From positions 1 to 40,621 of the forward strand of contig CANRFZ010000021.1 of assembly GCA_947630025.1 (NCBI GenBank): a stretch of DNA of 40,621 nucleotides, given 5' to 3'. Below, piece by piece: positions 33,301-40,472 of the stretch. Made by a program: the position numbers and the translations under genes. Numbering within the stretch: the first letter of the stretch is position 1; each line of letters begins with the position of its first letter. A model generated the notes under the pieces. The model saw nothing but the letters and a program-made list of their open reading frames with translations, ran no database searches and was not told the origin of the DNA. Source of the stretch: an uncultured Lachnospiraceae bacterium. Lineage in GTDB: Bacteria > Bacillota > Clostridia > Lachnospirales > Lachnospiraceae.

Positions 33301-33646
33301 GCACCGCCAGAAAATATCCATAGACAAACCAGTCCGTCACCGACATATTCTGATGATATGTAACAGGCACGCCCTTAAGCAGCCGCACCGCCGCAGACGC
33401 CAGTATGACGACGGCAGCCGCCGCCAAGACAGCCAGCGTGACATTCCGGAAAAAAGCAAACTTCACTTCCCCGATGCGGAAGTACCCGCCCGGCGCATAA
33501 AAAGGATAGATCACCGTCATCACGACAAAATACGCCGCCGCAATCCCCCGGCAGATATCGCCGCACCAGCCGTCAGCCGCGGAAACGCCGCGCGCCTGCG
33601 TATTCAGTTGCACATCTTCCCTATCCGTTCCGCTCTTTTTTAACAT
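30305..33646 (-). CDS. Double O-antigen-ligase-like membrane protein (two tandem Wzy_C/WaaL modules)
   Basis: 1113 residues, over twice the usual length of a WaaL/Wzy-type protein, with about 25 hydrophobic helices. The two halves repeat the same landmarks about 565 residues apart: GEVKFAFFRN (59-68) and GDAKFVIYRN (621-630); ALWGVEGWRMG and AFWGSKGWYMG; AYLSTLG and EFLSTLG; NGRGAAWN and NGRGRIWS; QKLIGIGPDCF and QKLFGIGPDCF; RLTNAHNELL (H463) and QLTNAHNEWL (H1030). The NAHNE His fits the conserved extracytoplasmic His of the ligase family. Such enzymes join or polymerise lipid-linked glycans. No sugar-transfer genes are near. Its ATG lies 26 bases inside the upstream permease gene. Confidence 0.85.
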   Translation of the reverse strand: MLKKSGTDREDVQLNTQARGVSAADGWCGDICRGIAAAYFVVMTVIYPFYAPGGYFRIGEVKFAFFRNVTLAVLAAAAVVILASAAVRLLKGVPVTYHQNMSVTDWFVYGYFLAVLLSFLCSDYRKEALWGVEGWRMGAITQLLFVFLYFLFSRYFSCHIRWIGVWLAAAAAVFLLGICNRYSLYPVALAGQTDAYLSTLGNINWFCGYWSLAAALGIALYWRSSRVWVRAASGVYCVIAMLIGIVQGSESAFLVFALLGAVLLVMSFGSGRGRRRLAELCILFGVACVTGSGMALLPGLRLTYVRGADASPGTASVLLSGAVSWGILAAAVCCYATVKGFEKKKISGGADGSAASGGMRRYVPAAAAALLCLCGAAALCLGGRASGGAATDADGFLTVFADGWGNGRGAAWNCGINAFLGMSPLQKLIGIGPDCFAEYVYDVPMLAGRLADRFVNQRLTNAHNELLTMAVNLGLLGAGCYVGILASALVRYGRKIASGPMPCLCFTAVLAYTVHNLVSFQHVLSTPYLFILLGIGEGVCRAVPQAAQDTGMADEAALQAAETPDGGALQTAAPYEPSEKEQLRDCADGVHRLAEKLTALLMIAVCGGLIFYARDGYHGIGDAKFVIYRNLMIPGCLTLLVLAAVYAVCRTAAYNGPKEWFVSVRAAFGQTTATDRFVLCYLILTGIAAAAGGFRADAFWGSKGWYMGFMSQLSFVLIYLAVSRCGRYHRVMTGALLLMACAAYGIGILHRLQIDPLGFYEGLSGVQRAEFLSTLGQATWYGSFLIVTLPVGMGGFLFAQKKPLRILYGIFLTVGFCTLVTQNSDSAYIGLLGALLVFVVPCAGERRTMGRYMRMLTLFFATGKGMGALMRRNPAPDFYPDSVTALMWDSALTWVLLFVCLAASVLLAVRQQAASRPYPAGRVQRWCRWLPALAAAAAAGAAALVVMNAVHILPAWISERLQAVPYLVWNAEWGNGRGRIWSFSARLFAGENLLQKLFGIGPDCFYSYASACHSEEAAALWGSMQLTNAHNEWLNILINGGVFGAAAYAGIFVSSIRSGRKAGGTDGRRIGIAAACAAYMCCNFFCYQQVLCTPFIFLLMGVGAYLDKTRADG

Positions 33647-34688
33647 CCCTGTCCTTATGATCCAAAGCCCGAAAAATCTCCACCGTTACGATAAGCGCCA
33701 GCGGGCCCTTAATGATACCGGCTATGCCGAACAGTTTCACGCCCGCATAGATTGCCAGCAGCATATAGAACGGCGCCACGCCGAGCCGATGGCCGATCAG
33801 CTTCGGCTCCAGAAACTGCCTCGTCACGGCGCATATGCCGTACAGGAGCAGACACGCCGCCATCCGCACATAATGTCCGTTCAATAGCTGCCAGACGGCT
33901 GACGGCACCAGAACGATGCCCGTCCCGATCAGGGGAAGCATATCCAAAAACCCCGCCAGAATCCCCAGCAGAACCCCGCCCGGTATTCCCAGAACGCCCA
34001 GCGTCACGCTGCACAACAGGCTGACCGTCAGCATCAGCACGCCCTGCGCGCGCAGATACGAAGCCAGATAGGACGCCACGCCCTCGGCTGCCTGACATAC
34101 CGGCCTCAGCTCCCCGGACTCTTTCAGGCGCGTCATGATCCCCGCATATTCTTTTTCCAGCAGAACGGCTGCGATACAGGTGACCGCCAGAAAACCCGCC
34201 GCCGTAAAGATTCCTTTCAGGCACAGATACGAAGACGCAAGAAGCCGCGGCATCACCTGATCCTGCATATTTTCCATCATGGCGTCTGTGCGCGCGATCA
34301 CATAGTCCTCTATCTGCCGTCCGTTCCAGCCGAATTTTCCGTCCAGACTGCAGCAGCACCGGTGAAAGAAAATCGCAAACTGCCTGCCCGCATGAGTAAA
34401 AAAATCCGGAGCGCCCTCCAACTGCCTGCCGCACAATGCCAGTCCCGCCCACAGAAGCCCGGCAGCCGCCAGCACCAGCGGCAGCACCATGCCCGCCGCC
34501 AGAAATTTCTTTTTGACCGGAATATGCTTCTGGATGCGCTCCAGCGCGGGGTAGCACAACGTAATGATGAGAAACGCAAAGATAAAAGGCGCCGCCAGCG
34601 GAAACAGATACCGGAAGAAAAACCACACTGCCGCCGGAACAGCCACGAGCCTGATCCACTTTTCATTCCATACAGATTTTTGGTTCAT
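33621..34688 (-). CDS. AI-2E family (YtvI-like) membrane permease
   Basis: 355 residues with the family pattern: two N-terminal hydrophobic helices, a long extracytoplasmic helical stretch (about 80-150), then four to five more helices including GVLGIPGGVLLGILAGFLDMLPLIGTGIVLVPSAVW, the most conserved AI-2E_transport block, and the end GVKLFGIAGIIKGPLALIV. Members move small solutes or ions and some act in sporulation; the substrate here is unknown. It overlaps the O-antigen-ligase-like gene by 26 bases and follows the response regulator by 57 bases, so all four genes from 37003 to 30305 may be one transcript. No good ribosome site precedes the ATG. Confidence 0.88.
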   Translation of the reverse strand: MNQKSVWNEKWIRLVAVPAAVWFFFRYLFPLAAPFIFAFLIITLCYPALERIQKHIPVKKKFLAAGMVLPLVLAAAGLLWAGLALCGRQLEGAPDFFTHAGRQFAIFFHRCCCSLDGKFGWNGRQIEDYVIARTDAMMENMQDQVMPRLLASSYLCLKGIFTAAGFLAVTCIAAVLLEKEYAGIMTRLKESGELRPVCQAAEGVASYLASYLRAQGVLMLTVSLLCSVTLGVLGIPGGVLLGILAGFLDMLPLIGTGIVLVPSAVWQLLNGHYVRMAACLLLYGICAVTRQFLEPKLIGHRLGVAPFYMLLAIYAGVKLFGIAGIIKGPLALIVTVEIFRALDHKDRDVKKERNG

Positions 34689-34745
34689 AATCTGTATTAT
34701 GCCGGAATTGATATGCCATTATGTGACCGGCCCGCAAAAATCCGC

Positions 34746-35435
34746 CTAAATCTTGAAGCGGTAGCCGACGCCCCAGATCGTCTCGATATACTGCGGTTTC
34801 GCACTGTCAAATTCTATCTTTTCACGTATCTTCTTGATATGCACGGTGACGGTGGCGATATCCCCGATGGAATCCATGTCCCATATCTCGCGGAAAAGCT
34901 CCTCCTTGGAATATACGTGGTTCGGATTTTCCGCCAGGAAAGTCAGCAGGTCAAATTCCTTGTTCGTAAAGATCCTCTCCTCGCCGTCCACATAGACGCG
35001 CCGCGCCGTCTTGTCTATCTTCAGTCCCCGGATCTCTATGATGTCGTTGGTCTTCTGGCTGCTGCCCACCAGCCTGTCATACCGCGCCAGATGCGCCTTT
35101 ACCCGCGCCACCAGCTCCGACGGGCTGAAAGGCTTCGTCATATAGTCGTCCGCGCCCAGGCCAAGGCCCCGGATCTTGTCGATGTCGTCCTTTTTCGCCG
35201 ACACCATGATGATCGGCAGATTTTTCTCATCCCTGATCTTCTTGCACACCTCAAATCCGTCCATGCCCGGCAGCATCAGATCCAGAATGACCAGATCGAA
35301 ATCGCCTGCCAGCGCCGTCTGCAGGCCGCGGTCTCCGTCGTTCTCAATGACCACCTCGAAATCACTCAGCTCCAGATAGTCTTTTTCCAGATCCGCAATC
35401 GCTTCCTCGTCTTCAATGATCAATATTCTGCTCAT
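34746..35435 (-). CDS. OmpR/PhoB-family response regulator (second two-component system)
   Basis: 229 residues from the ATG at 35435 (MSRILIIEDEEAIADLEKDY), nine bases after AAGG; an ATG six bases earlier is also possible. The receiver has EDE at 8-10, phospho-acceptor D52 (ILDLMLPGMDG), Ser in MVSAKK and Lys in MTKPFS. The winged-helix output domain ends TVTVHIKKIREKIEFD and IETIWGVGYRFKI. It follows its kinase and precedes the permease and the O-antigen-ligase-like gene, which suggests control of envelope functions. Confidence 0.93.
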   Translation of the reverse strand: MSRILIIEDEEAIADLEKDYLELSDFEVVIENDGDRGLQTALAGDFDLVILDLMLPGMDGFEVCKKIRDEKNLPIIMVSAKKDDIDKIRGLGLGADDYMTKPFSPSELVARVKAHLARYDRLVGSSQKTNDIIEIRGLKIDKTARRVYVDGEERIFTNKEFDLLTFLAENPNHVYSKEELFREIWDMDSIGDIATVTVHIKKIREKIEFDSAKPQYIETIWGVGYRFKI

Positions 35436-35527
35436 AATCATCGCCCTTCTTTCTGCTTGTACTGCATTGTCTGTTTTTTCTTTCTAAAATATAGATATCC
35501 TCCGCCGTAACGAACCGCCTGCCGGCG

Positions 35528-37003
35528 CTATTCCTCCGGCGGCTGGTATTTGCGGATGACAAAGTGCATACACGTGCCTTCATTCTCCTTGCTGGTGGCC
35601 CAGATATAGCCGCCGTGGTCTTCGATAATCTTCTTTACGATCGAAAGCCCGATGCCGCTGCCGCCCTTGGAAGAATTGCGCGAGGCGTCCGTGCGGTAAA
35701 AACGCTCGAAAATATTCGGCAGATCCTTGGGCGCGATCCCCATGCCGTTGTCCTCGATCTCCACCCGGATGGCGTCCAGTTCATCCAGAATACGGATGTC
35801 GATGACGCCCTTTTCCTTGTTCATATATTTTACACTGTTGCTGATGATATTATTGATGACACGTTTCAACTGCTCCGGGTCCGCGATAATCTGCGTGGAC
35901 GGCTCCACCAGCGCGTCATAGTTCAGTTGTATATGCTTGGATTCCAGATCCAGCCCCACTTCCTCCACGCAGTCCCCGAAATATTCCATGACGTTTATCC
36001 TGCGGAACGTGTAGGGGATTCTGTTCGTGTCTATGCCGGAGTAGGTGGTCAGCTCGTTAATCAGCCGATCCATGTCGTTGGCCTTGTCATAGATCGTCTT
36101 AATATATCGGTTCATCTTTTCCGGCGTGTCCGCGACGCCGTCCATAATGCCCTCCACATAGCCCTTGATGGACGTGATCGGCGTCTTCAGGTCGTGGGAA
36201 ATATTGCTCACCAGCTCTTTGTTCTTCTGCTCATGCTCCAGCTTCTCGTCCGTGGACTCCTTCAGCCGCAGGCGCATATCCTCATAATTGCGGTACAGTT
36301 CGCCGATCTCGCCCTTTTCCTGTGTCGGCAGCATATACTCCAGATTGCCCTCCGCGATATTCTGCATGGCCTTGTTCAACTGGTTGATCGGCATGAAGAT
36401 GCCCCTCTGCAGCCATTTGGTCAGCAGGATACCGGTCAGGCACAACGCCAGAATCAGCGCGATAATCATCTGCCGCAGCGCACTTCTGGAAATCAGCGTG
36501 TGCACGCTGGTCACGATAAAAAAGCTCCCCGCGCTGCCGTCCGCAAACCGGAAATCCAACTGCTTGACCAGTTTTTTCAGGTCGTTATAATAAAATCCCG
36601 TCTCGGAATCCGGCATCTCCTTGCCGTACTCCGGCAGCATCGCGAGAATCTTCTTCGCCTCGCTCTCGTTGCCGGTGTAGTAAATGCGGTTGTCTTTGCG
36701 CACGATGATATAGGAAAATTTGTCGTTCAGCTCGCTGCTGATCTGCTCCAGATATGCCGTATCTTCCAATCGGGAAGTGTCACGCCCGATCTGCTCCTTG
36801 ACGTCCTCCAGCACTTCTTCCGTCATATGACTGTAATTCTCTACCGTGTACGACGTGGCGAGATTTCTCTTGTCCAGCAGCCCCAGATTACTGTCCGTTC
36901 CTTCCACATGGCTTCCCACCGCGATAAACGCGATGCTTGTCAGCAGAAACGGCCCCAGCACGATGGCAATCAGCGTAACCCAAAGTCTTGTCTTTAATTT
37001 CAC
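35528..37003 (-). CDS. Membrane sensor histidine kinase (second two-component system)
   Basis: 491 residues from a GTG at 37003 (VKLKTRLWVTLIAIVLGPFL), seven bases after AAGGAGG; upstream in-frame ATGs at 37036 and 37069 lack a ribosome site and lie beside or in the structured repeat. First membrane helix about 8-30, extracellular sensor region about 31-175, second helix about 178-198, HAMP, coiled linker, then HisKA with H270 (NISHDLKTPITSIKGY). The ATPase domain is complete (NNIISNSVKYMNKEKG, EDNGMGIAPKDL, FERFYRTD, GGSGIGLSIVKKI). The signal is unknown. Its regulator starts 92 bases downstream. Confidence 0.93.
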   Translation of the reverse strand: MKLKTRLWVTLIAIVLGPFLLTSIAFIAVGSHVEGTDSNLGLLDKRNLATSYTVENYSHMTEEVLEDVKEQIGRDTSRLEDTAYLEQISSELNDKFSYIIVRKDNRIYYTGNESEAKKILAMLPEYGKEMPDSETGFYYNDLKKLVKQLDFRFADGSAGSFFIVTSVHTLISRSALRQMIIALILALCLTGILLTKWLQRGIFMPINQLNKAMQNIAEGNLEYMLPTQEKGEIGELYRNYEDMRLRLKESTDEKLEHEQKNKELVSNISHDLKTPITSIKGYVEGIMDGVADTPEKMNRYIKTIYDKANDMDRLINELTTYSGIDTNRIPYTFRRINVMEYFGDCVEEVGLDLESKHIQLNYDALVEPSTQIIADPEQLKRVINNIISNSVKYMNKEKGVIDIRILDELDAIRVEIEDNGMGIAPKDLPNIFERFYRTDASRNSSKGGSGIGLSIVKKIIEDHGGYIWATSKENEGTCMHFVIRKYQPPEE

Positions 37004-37038
37004 GGCGCCGCCTCCTTTTTTTACTGATATCTTCATGC

Positions 37039-37155
37039 GCCGTGCCGTACTCGTGAATCTTCGATTCACTCGTTACGGGCATTCGCCCTATGAATCCGCC
37101 GTCTGACAAAACTGCGTGCGAGCAGTCATTTTGTCATCCGACGGATTCGCACGGC
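37039..37155 (-). repeat. Structured intergenic repeat, family 1, copy 3
   Basis: 117 bases with perfect termini GCCGTGC (37039-37045) and GCACGGC (37149-37155). It shares with copies 1 and 2 the blocks CCCTATGAATCCGCCGTCTG and TTTTGTCATCCGACGGATTC. Its first hairpin has another sequence (CTCGTGAATC-TTC-GATTCACTCG) but the same TTC loop, and its inner stem is GACAAAACTGC..GCAG..TTTTGTC. It lies 35 bases before the kinase start codon in the same orientation relative to the gene as copies 1 and 2. Confidence 0.8.
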
Positions 37156-37272
37156 TTATTGCTTATGCACATAGTTTACCACATTTTTGTGCGGCAGAGC
37201 GAAAAACATATCTTAATTCTTGTTAAAAAAGTATAAATTTTTTATAGGATTCCATCAGATGAAACATTTCTG

Positions 37273-37324
37273 TTGACACTCTTTTCATTATCTGGTATTC
37301 TGATAAAAACAGTAATCATTACTG
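37273..37324 (+). promoter_or_regulatory. perR promoter and Per-type box
   Basis: TTGACA (37273-37278) and TATTCT (37296-37301) are 17 bases apart. The perfect palindrome CAGTAATCATTACTG (37310-37324) lies at the expected transcription start and resembles the 7-1-7 Per/Fur box. This is the layout of an autorepressed Fur-family gene. GAGGG stands before the ATG at 37340. Confidence 0.8.
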
Positions 37325-37339
37325 ATTTGAGGGAATGCC

Positions 37340-37741
37340 ATGGCGCTTAAATACAGCCGACAAAGACAAGTCATCAGAGATTATCTGATGAGCACGAAAG
37401 AACATCCCACAGCCGAGACGGTATATGCCCATGTCCGGAAGAAATATCCCAACATCAGTCTGGGAACCGTATACCGGAACCTGTCGCTTTTGGCGGAGCT
37501 GGGAGACATCCGGCGCCTGCGCATGGGCGACGGCGTGGATCGCTTCGATGCGGACACCTCCGCGCACTACCATGTGGTCTGTACGGAATGCGGCGGCGTC
37601 TCTGATCTGAAGATGGAGCCCATCAACCGGATCACGGAGCTGGCTGACCGGAACTACCCCGGCAGGATAGAGGGCCACATTACTTATTTCTACGGCGTGT
37701 GTGCCGGTTGCTGCGGCAAAAACCGGGAAAAGCGTGCGTAA
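37340..37741 (+). CDS. perR: Peroxide-sensing Fur-family repressor PerR
   Basis: 133 residues. The N-terminal winged helix includes HPTAETVYAHVRKKYPNISLGTVYRNL. Structural zinc cysteines are C81, C84 (CTEC) and C121, C124 (CAGC). The five regulatory-metal ligands of Bacillus PerR align with H22, D70, H76, H78 and D89; having Asp at the last position rather than Glu is the PerR-like choice. PerR-Fe is oxidised by H2O2 at histidines and leaves DNA. The next gene, 67 bases downstream, encodes a peroxide-reducing reverse rubrerythrin, which fits the role, and a Per box lies at its own promoter. Confidence 0.9.
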   Translation: MALKYSRQRQVIRDYLMSTKEHPTAETVYAHVRKKYPNISLGTVYRNLSLLAELGDIRRLRMGDGVDRFDADTSAHYHVVCTECGGVSDLKMEPINRITELADRNYPGRIEGHITYFYGVCAGCCGKNREKRA

Positions 37742-37808
37742 GACGGGCTTATGCTTTGGGCCAGGTCTTAACATATAATAAATCTTATAAGAAAAGGAGA
37801 ACAAAATT

Positions 37809-38348
37809 ATGAAGTATGTATGTCAGGTATGCGGTTACGTTCACGAAGGAGATTCCGCCCCGGAGAAGTGCCCGGTATGCAACGCGCCCGCTGAGAAATT
37901 CACGGCACAGGCCGGCGAGAGAGAATGGGCTGCAGAGCACGTTGTAGGCGTTGCACAGGGCGTCAGCGAAGATATTCTGAACGACCTCCGCGCCAACTTC
38001 AACGGCGAGTGCACCGAAGTAGGTATGTATCTTGCCATGGCAAGAGTGGCTCACAGAGAGGGCTACCCTGAGATCGGCCTCTACTGGGAAAAGGCCGCGT
38101 GGGAGGAGGCAGAGCACGCCGCTAAATTTGCGGAGCTGCTGGGCGAGGTTGTCACGCCTTCCACAAAGAAGAATCTGGAGATGAGAGTAGACGCTGAGAA
38201 CGGCGCTACCGCAGGCAAGTTTGATCTTGCGAAGCGCGCCAAAGCCGCCAACCTCGATGCGATCCACGACACCGTTCACGAGATGGCACGCGACGAGGCG
38301 AGACACGGCAAGGCTTTCGAGGGCCTCTTAAAGAGATACTTCGGCTAA
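37809..38348 (+). CDS. Reverse rubrerythrin (rubredoxin domain first, diiron domain second)
   Basis: 179 residues. A rubredoxin-like iron site comes first (C5, C8 in CQVCGY and C21, C24 in CPVCNAP), followed by a ferritin-like four-helix diiron domain ([59 protein letters not shown]). The domain order is opposite to classical rubrerythrin and is typical of reverse rubrerythrins, which reduce H2O2 (and O2) in anaerobes. AAGGAG precedes the ATG. A TATAAT at 37774-37779 could add a promoter of its own, but no -35 matches. A strong terminator follows. The coding sequence favours codons typical of highly expressed genes (GGC, GCC, AAG, GAG). Confidence 0.95.
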   Translation: MKYVCQVCGYVHEGDSAPEKCPVCNAPAEKFTAQAGEREWAAEHVVGVAQGVSEDILNDLRANFNGECTEVGMYLAMARVAHREGYPEIGLYWEKAAWEEAEHAAKFAELLGEVVTPSTKKNLEMRVDAENGATAGKFDLAKRAKAANLDAIHDTVHEMARDEARHGKAFEGLLKRYFG

Positions 38349-38385
38349 GCCCGATCCGGCGAAACTTTTTCTTCCATAAAAATGT

Positions 38386-38415
38386 ACGGGACAGTTACGG
38401 CTGTCCCGTTTTTTA
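38386..38415 (+). terminator. Rho-independent terminator of the perR-rubrerythrin unit
   Basis: ACGGGACAG-TTACGG-CTGTCCCGT, a perfect 9-bp stem, followed by a run of T (TTTTTTATC). It lies 38 bases after the rubrerythrin stop. Confidence 0.92.
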
Positions 38416-38439
38416 TCTGTAATTTAGCAACTTCTTTTA

Positions 38440-39045
38440 TTATTCAGCACACACCTTTCTGATTCCCGCGTATATCCATTCACTCACTCCCGTTGCTTCC
38501 GCTAACATCTTTTTCTTTTCCGCTTCCGGCAATCTGTTTTTTAAACTTAATATAATACTGTCATCAATCCGCTCTTTCCCCAATGTTTTTAATGCTTCAA
38601 CAACCAAAATTGTTGTCGCAGACATAAATGAAATCTCTCTATTCGCACGATGCTTAAAAGACAACGTAATATTGTCCCACGAATAATTTCTATAGGGCCC
38701 GTCACTGATATAAGACCAAACAACCGGAACCTGTGTAGATAGCCCCAGCTTATTTAATGCTACATCTCCGCATGGGGCGATGGTCCAGCGAAAACTTCTG
38801 GCAATCGCATATGCTATCACATCAGGATTTGCAGGAATATACTCTTTAAGCAGCTCACTATATACCGGCTTTTCATACACGCCGTCAATAATTCTTCGTA
38901 TATACTTTTCTTTCACTTGCCTTCCAAGGCATTTTCTGACAGTTGTTGTTGTCGCAATATCCGTAAAATCCGATGTCAAAAATACTGTTCCCGGCTCCGC
39001 TGCCTCTATTCTCTTTTTTATTTCTGTATAAATGCCGCTTGCCAT
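38440..39045 (-). CDS. Orphan AbiEi-like antitoxin protein (DUF6088 type)
   Basis: 201 residues from the ATG at 39045 (MASGIYTEIKKRIEAAEPGT), six bases after GGAG; an ATG four codons earlier is less well placed. An N-terminal winged helix (FTDIATTTTVRKCLGRQVKEKYIRRIIDGVYEKP) is followed by the DUF6088 domain (YAIARSFRWTIAPCGDVALNKLGLSTQVPVVWSYISDGP, NREISFMSATTILVVEALKTLG). The family is related to AbiEi antitoxins and is usually followed by an AbiEii-type nucleotidyltransferase. Here the downstream neighbour is the convergent rubrerythrin unit, so no toxin partner is present. Poorer in GC than the neighbouring core genes, which suggests transfer. It has its own operator-promoter. Confidence 0.82.
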   Translation of the reverse strand: MASGIYTEIKKRIEAAEPGTVFLTSDFTDIATTTTVRKCLGRQVKEKYIRRIIDGVYEKPVYSELLKEYIPANPDVIAYAIARSFRWTIAPCGDVALNKLGLSTQVPVVWSYISDGPYRNYSWDNITLSFKHRANREISFMSATTILVVEALKTLGKERIDDSIILSLKNRLPEAEKKKMLAEATGVSEWIYAGIRKVCAE

Positions 39046-39115
39046 AAAAATCTCCATTCCGGATCGCTCGGGCGAAAATCAGCACATCAGTATGATTTTT
39101 CACACCGCGCTCTTT

Positions 39116-39154
39116 TGTCACGATTATTATATAATTTTCGTGACATTTTTTCAA
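39116..39154 (-). promoter_or_regulatory. Promoter with inverted-repeat operator for the DUF6088 gene
   Basis: On the minus strand TTGAAA (39154-39149) and TATAAT (39131-39126) are 17 bases apart. TGTCACGA and TCGTGACA (39116-39123, 39138-39145) form a perfect 8-bp inverted repeat with a 14-base spacer, straddling the -10. This fits autorepression as known for AbiEi proteins; binding itself is inferred. Confidence 0.65.
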
Positions 39155-39234
39155 CTTGTTTTTATATTTAACTTATTATTCCATACAAAATATAATAATA
39201 CTGCCTATCACTCCCGCCCATTATGGGAAAACGA

Positions 39235-39263
39235 TAGAAACCTTCACACCTTTGTGCTATAAT
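39235..39263 (+). promoter_or_regulatory. Extended -10 promoter for the DUF4261 gene
   Basis: TGCTATAAT (39255-39263) is an extended -10 box, with TAGAAA (39235-39240) 17 bases upstream as a partial -35. The gene starts 63 bases later. The gap 39155-39234 is AT-rich and holds nothing else I can name. Confidence 0.5.
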
Positions 39264-39325
39264 TTTCCCAACGGAAACAGAGCGATCAATCAGGAATTAC
39301 AAGGTTAATGCAAAGGAGAATGTAG

Positions 39326-40273
39326 ATGGGTTTATTGGATCAGTTGAAAAATGGAAAAGAAAAGAGAGCGTCAGAAGAAGAACAACATCAGGAGCAGCCG
39401 TCTCAGCAGGATTTGTCGCAAAAGATAGATCCCACAATACGGCCCGGCGGCGTGTTCATGGTACAGCTTCTGATGAAAGAGAAATACGAGATGCCCTCCA
39501 ATGAGAGGTTTACAGAGATACTGTCGAAGCATCTGGGAAAGGTGGAGCAGTTTGGCGATCGCAAGCTATGGGGGCGCTTTGCCGCTCATGACTACATCTC
39601 TGAGCTGAAGGATGCCAGCGTTCCGGTGTCGTTGATGATTTCTGGTTGTGATGAATTTGTGCCGGATGCAATCGATGACTTCAGACGCAGTCAGATGTGG
39701 GATTGCATGAATGACCGCGACCGTATTCTCTCTGAGTGCAAATATCAGATTTTGGCTACTGATACGTTGGGCGGCGGGCTGCCCTCAAAGAAGCGTGCCA
39801 ATATGCTTATGGATTATCTGGAGGCACTGGTGGAATTATATCCTCAGTGTGAGGCAGTTTACAATCTCAATTCCGGAAAGCTGATCATGGCCGATGATAT
39901 CCGGAAAAAAGAAATAACCGGCATTGACCGTTTTATCCGGTACGCCGTGAACGTCCGGTTTTTCAATATTCAGGGTACTGAGGACAAGGTAGTGGACACG
40001 CTTGGCCTGAGCCTTTTGTATATAGAGGATTTGCAGTACCACTTCCATGGCATGGACCCCAACTGGGTAGTAAACCACGCCTACAATTTGGCGTCCTATC
40101 TGCTGGACAATGACAAGCCCATGAAAGATGGGGATACCATCGACGGTATCCGGAACGGGATGATTGTGCAGGACATCCAGTGGAAGTGTCAGTATGAGGA
40201 TGCACTGATTCAGCCGGCGCGGATAGTCATGGATGTTTGCATGGGCGAGTATGCAGCCGGAAGTCGCGGTTGA
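39326..40273 (+). CDS. DUF4261 domain-containing protein
   Basis: 315 residues from the ATG at 39326, seven bases after AAAGGAG. The first 37 residues are charged and Gln-rich (GKEKRASEEEQHQEQPSQQD), with no signal peptide or membrane helix. The rest matches the DUF4261 family pattern as I remember it: a VQLLMKEKYEMPS strand, QMWDCMNDRDRILSECKYQI, ALVELYPQCEAVYNLNSGKL, AVNVRFFNI, DTLGLSLLYIEDLQYHFHGMDPNWVVNHAYNLASYLLDN and WKCQYEDALIQPARIVMDVCMGEYAAGSRG. The function of the family is not established; it often occurs near polymorphic-toxin immunity or stress genes. A cytosolic location is expected. Lower GC than core genes. Confidence 0.75.
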   Translation: MGLLDQLKNGKEKRASEEEQHQEQPSQQDLSQKIDPTIRPGGVFMVQLLMKEKYEMPSNERFTEILSKHLGKVEQFGDRKLWGRFAAHDYISELKDASVPVSLMISGCDEFVPDAIDDFRRSQMWDCMNDRDRILSECKYQILATDTLGGGLPSKKRANMLMDYLEALVELYPQCEAVYNLNSGKLIMADDIRKKEITGIDRFIRYAVNVRFFNIQGTEDKVVDTLGLSLLYIEDLQYHFHGMDPNWVVNHAYNLASYLLDNDKPMKDGDTIDGIRNGMIVQDIQWKCQYEDALIQPARIVMDVCMGEYAAGSRG

Positions 40274-40325
40274 TGTATTGCGCATCCATTTTTGAGCACG
40301 GACAAGCGAATAGGCAGGTAGCTAA

Positions 40326-40472
40326 ACAGGCGGCACACAAGCAGTAAGTCTGAAAAGATTTGCTGCTTTTATCAGTAATAACGCGAACAAGCCGATATAC
40401 AAGCAGATCACATCGCAGATGAAGGCTATGATCATGAGCGGGGAACTGCAGGCCGGAGACGCCATTCCATAG
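40326..40472 (+). pseudogene. Decayed GntR (YtrA-type) regulator fragment
   Basis: The frame at 40371-40472 reads ISNNANKPIYKQITSQMKAM and IMSGELQAGDAIP before TAG. This is the N-terminal half of a GntR winged helix as in YtrA-type regulators (KPIYxQI...MIxSGxLxxGDxLPS). There is no start codon in frame (the frame opens only after a stop at 40323) and it ends right where 'PSIR' is expected, so both ends are broken. The stretch 40274-40370 and the tail 40473-40621 show no gene I can support; GCAAC-AACGA-GTTGC (about 40473) and CTATT-GAAA-AATAG near the end are small hairpins. Confidence 0.6.

Noticed and set aside
40273..40347. 24-codon ORF overlapping the DUF4261 stop (TGATG)
   Set aside because: Gln/Ala/Lys-rich peptide with no ribosome site of its own and no recognisable pattern; it could be chance.
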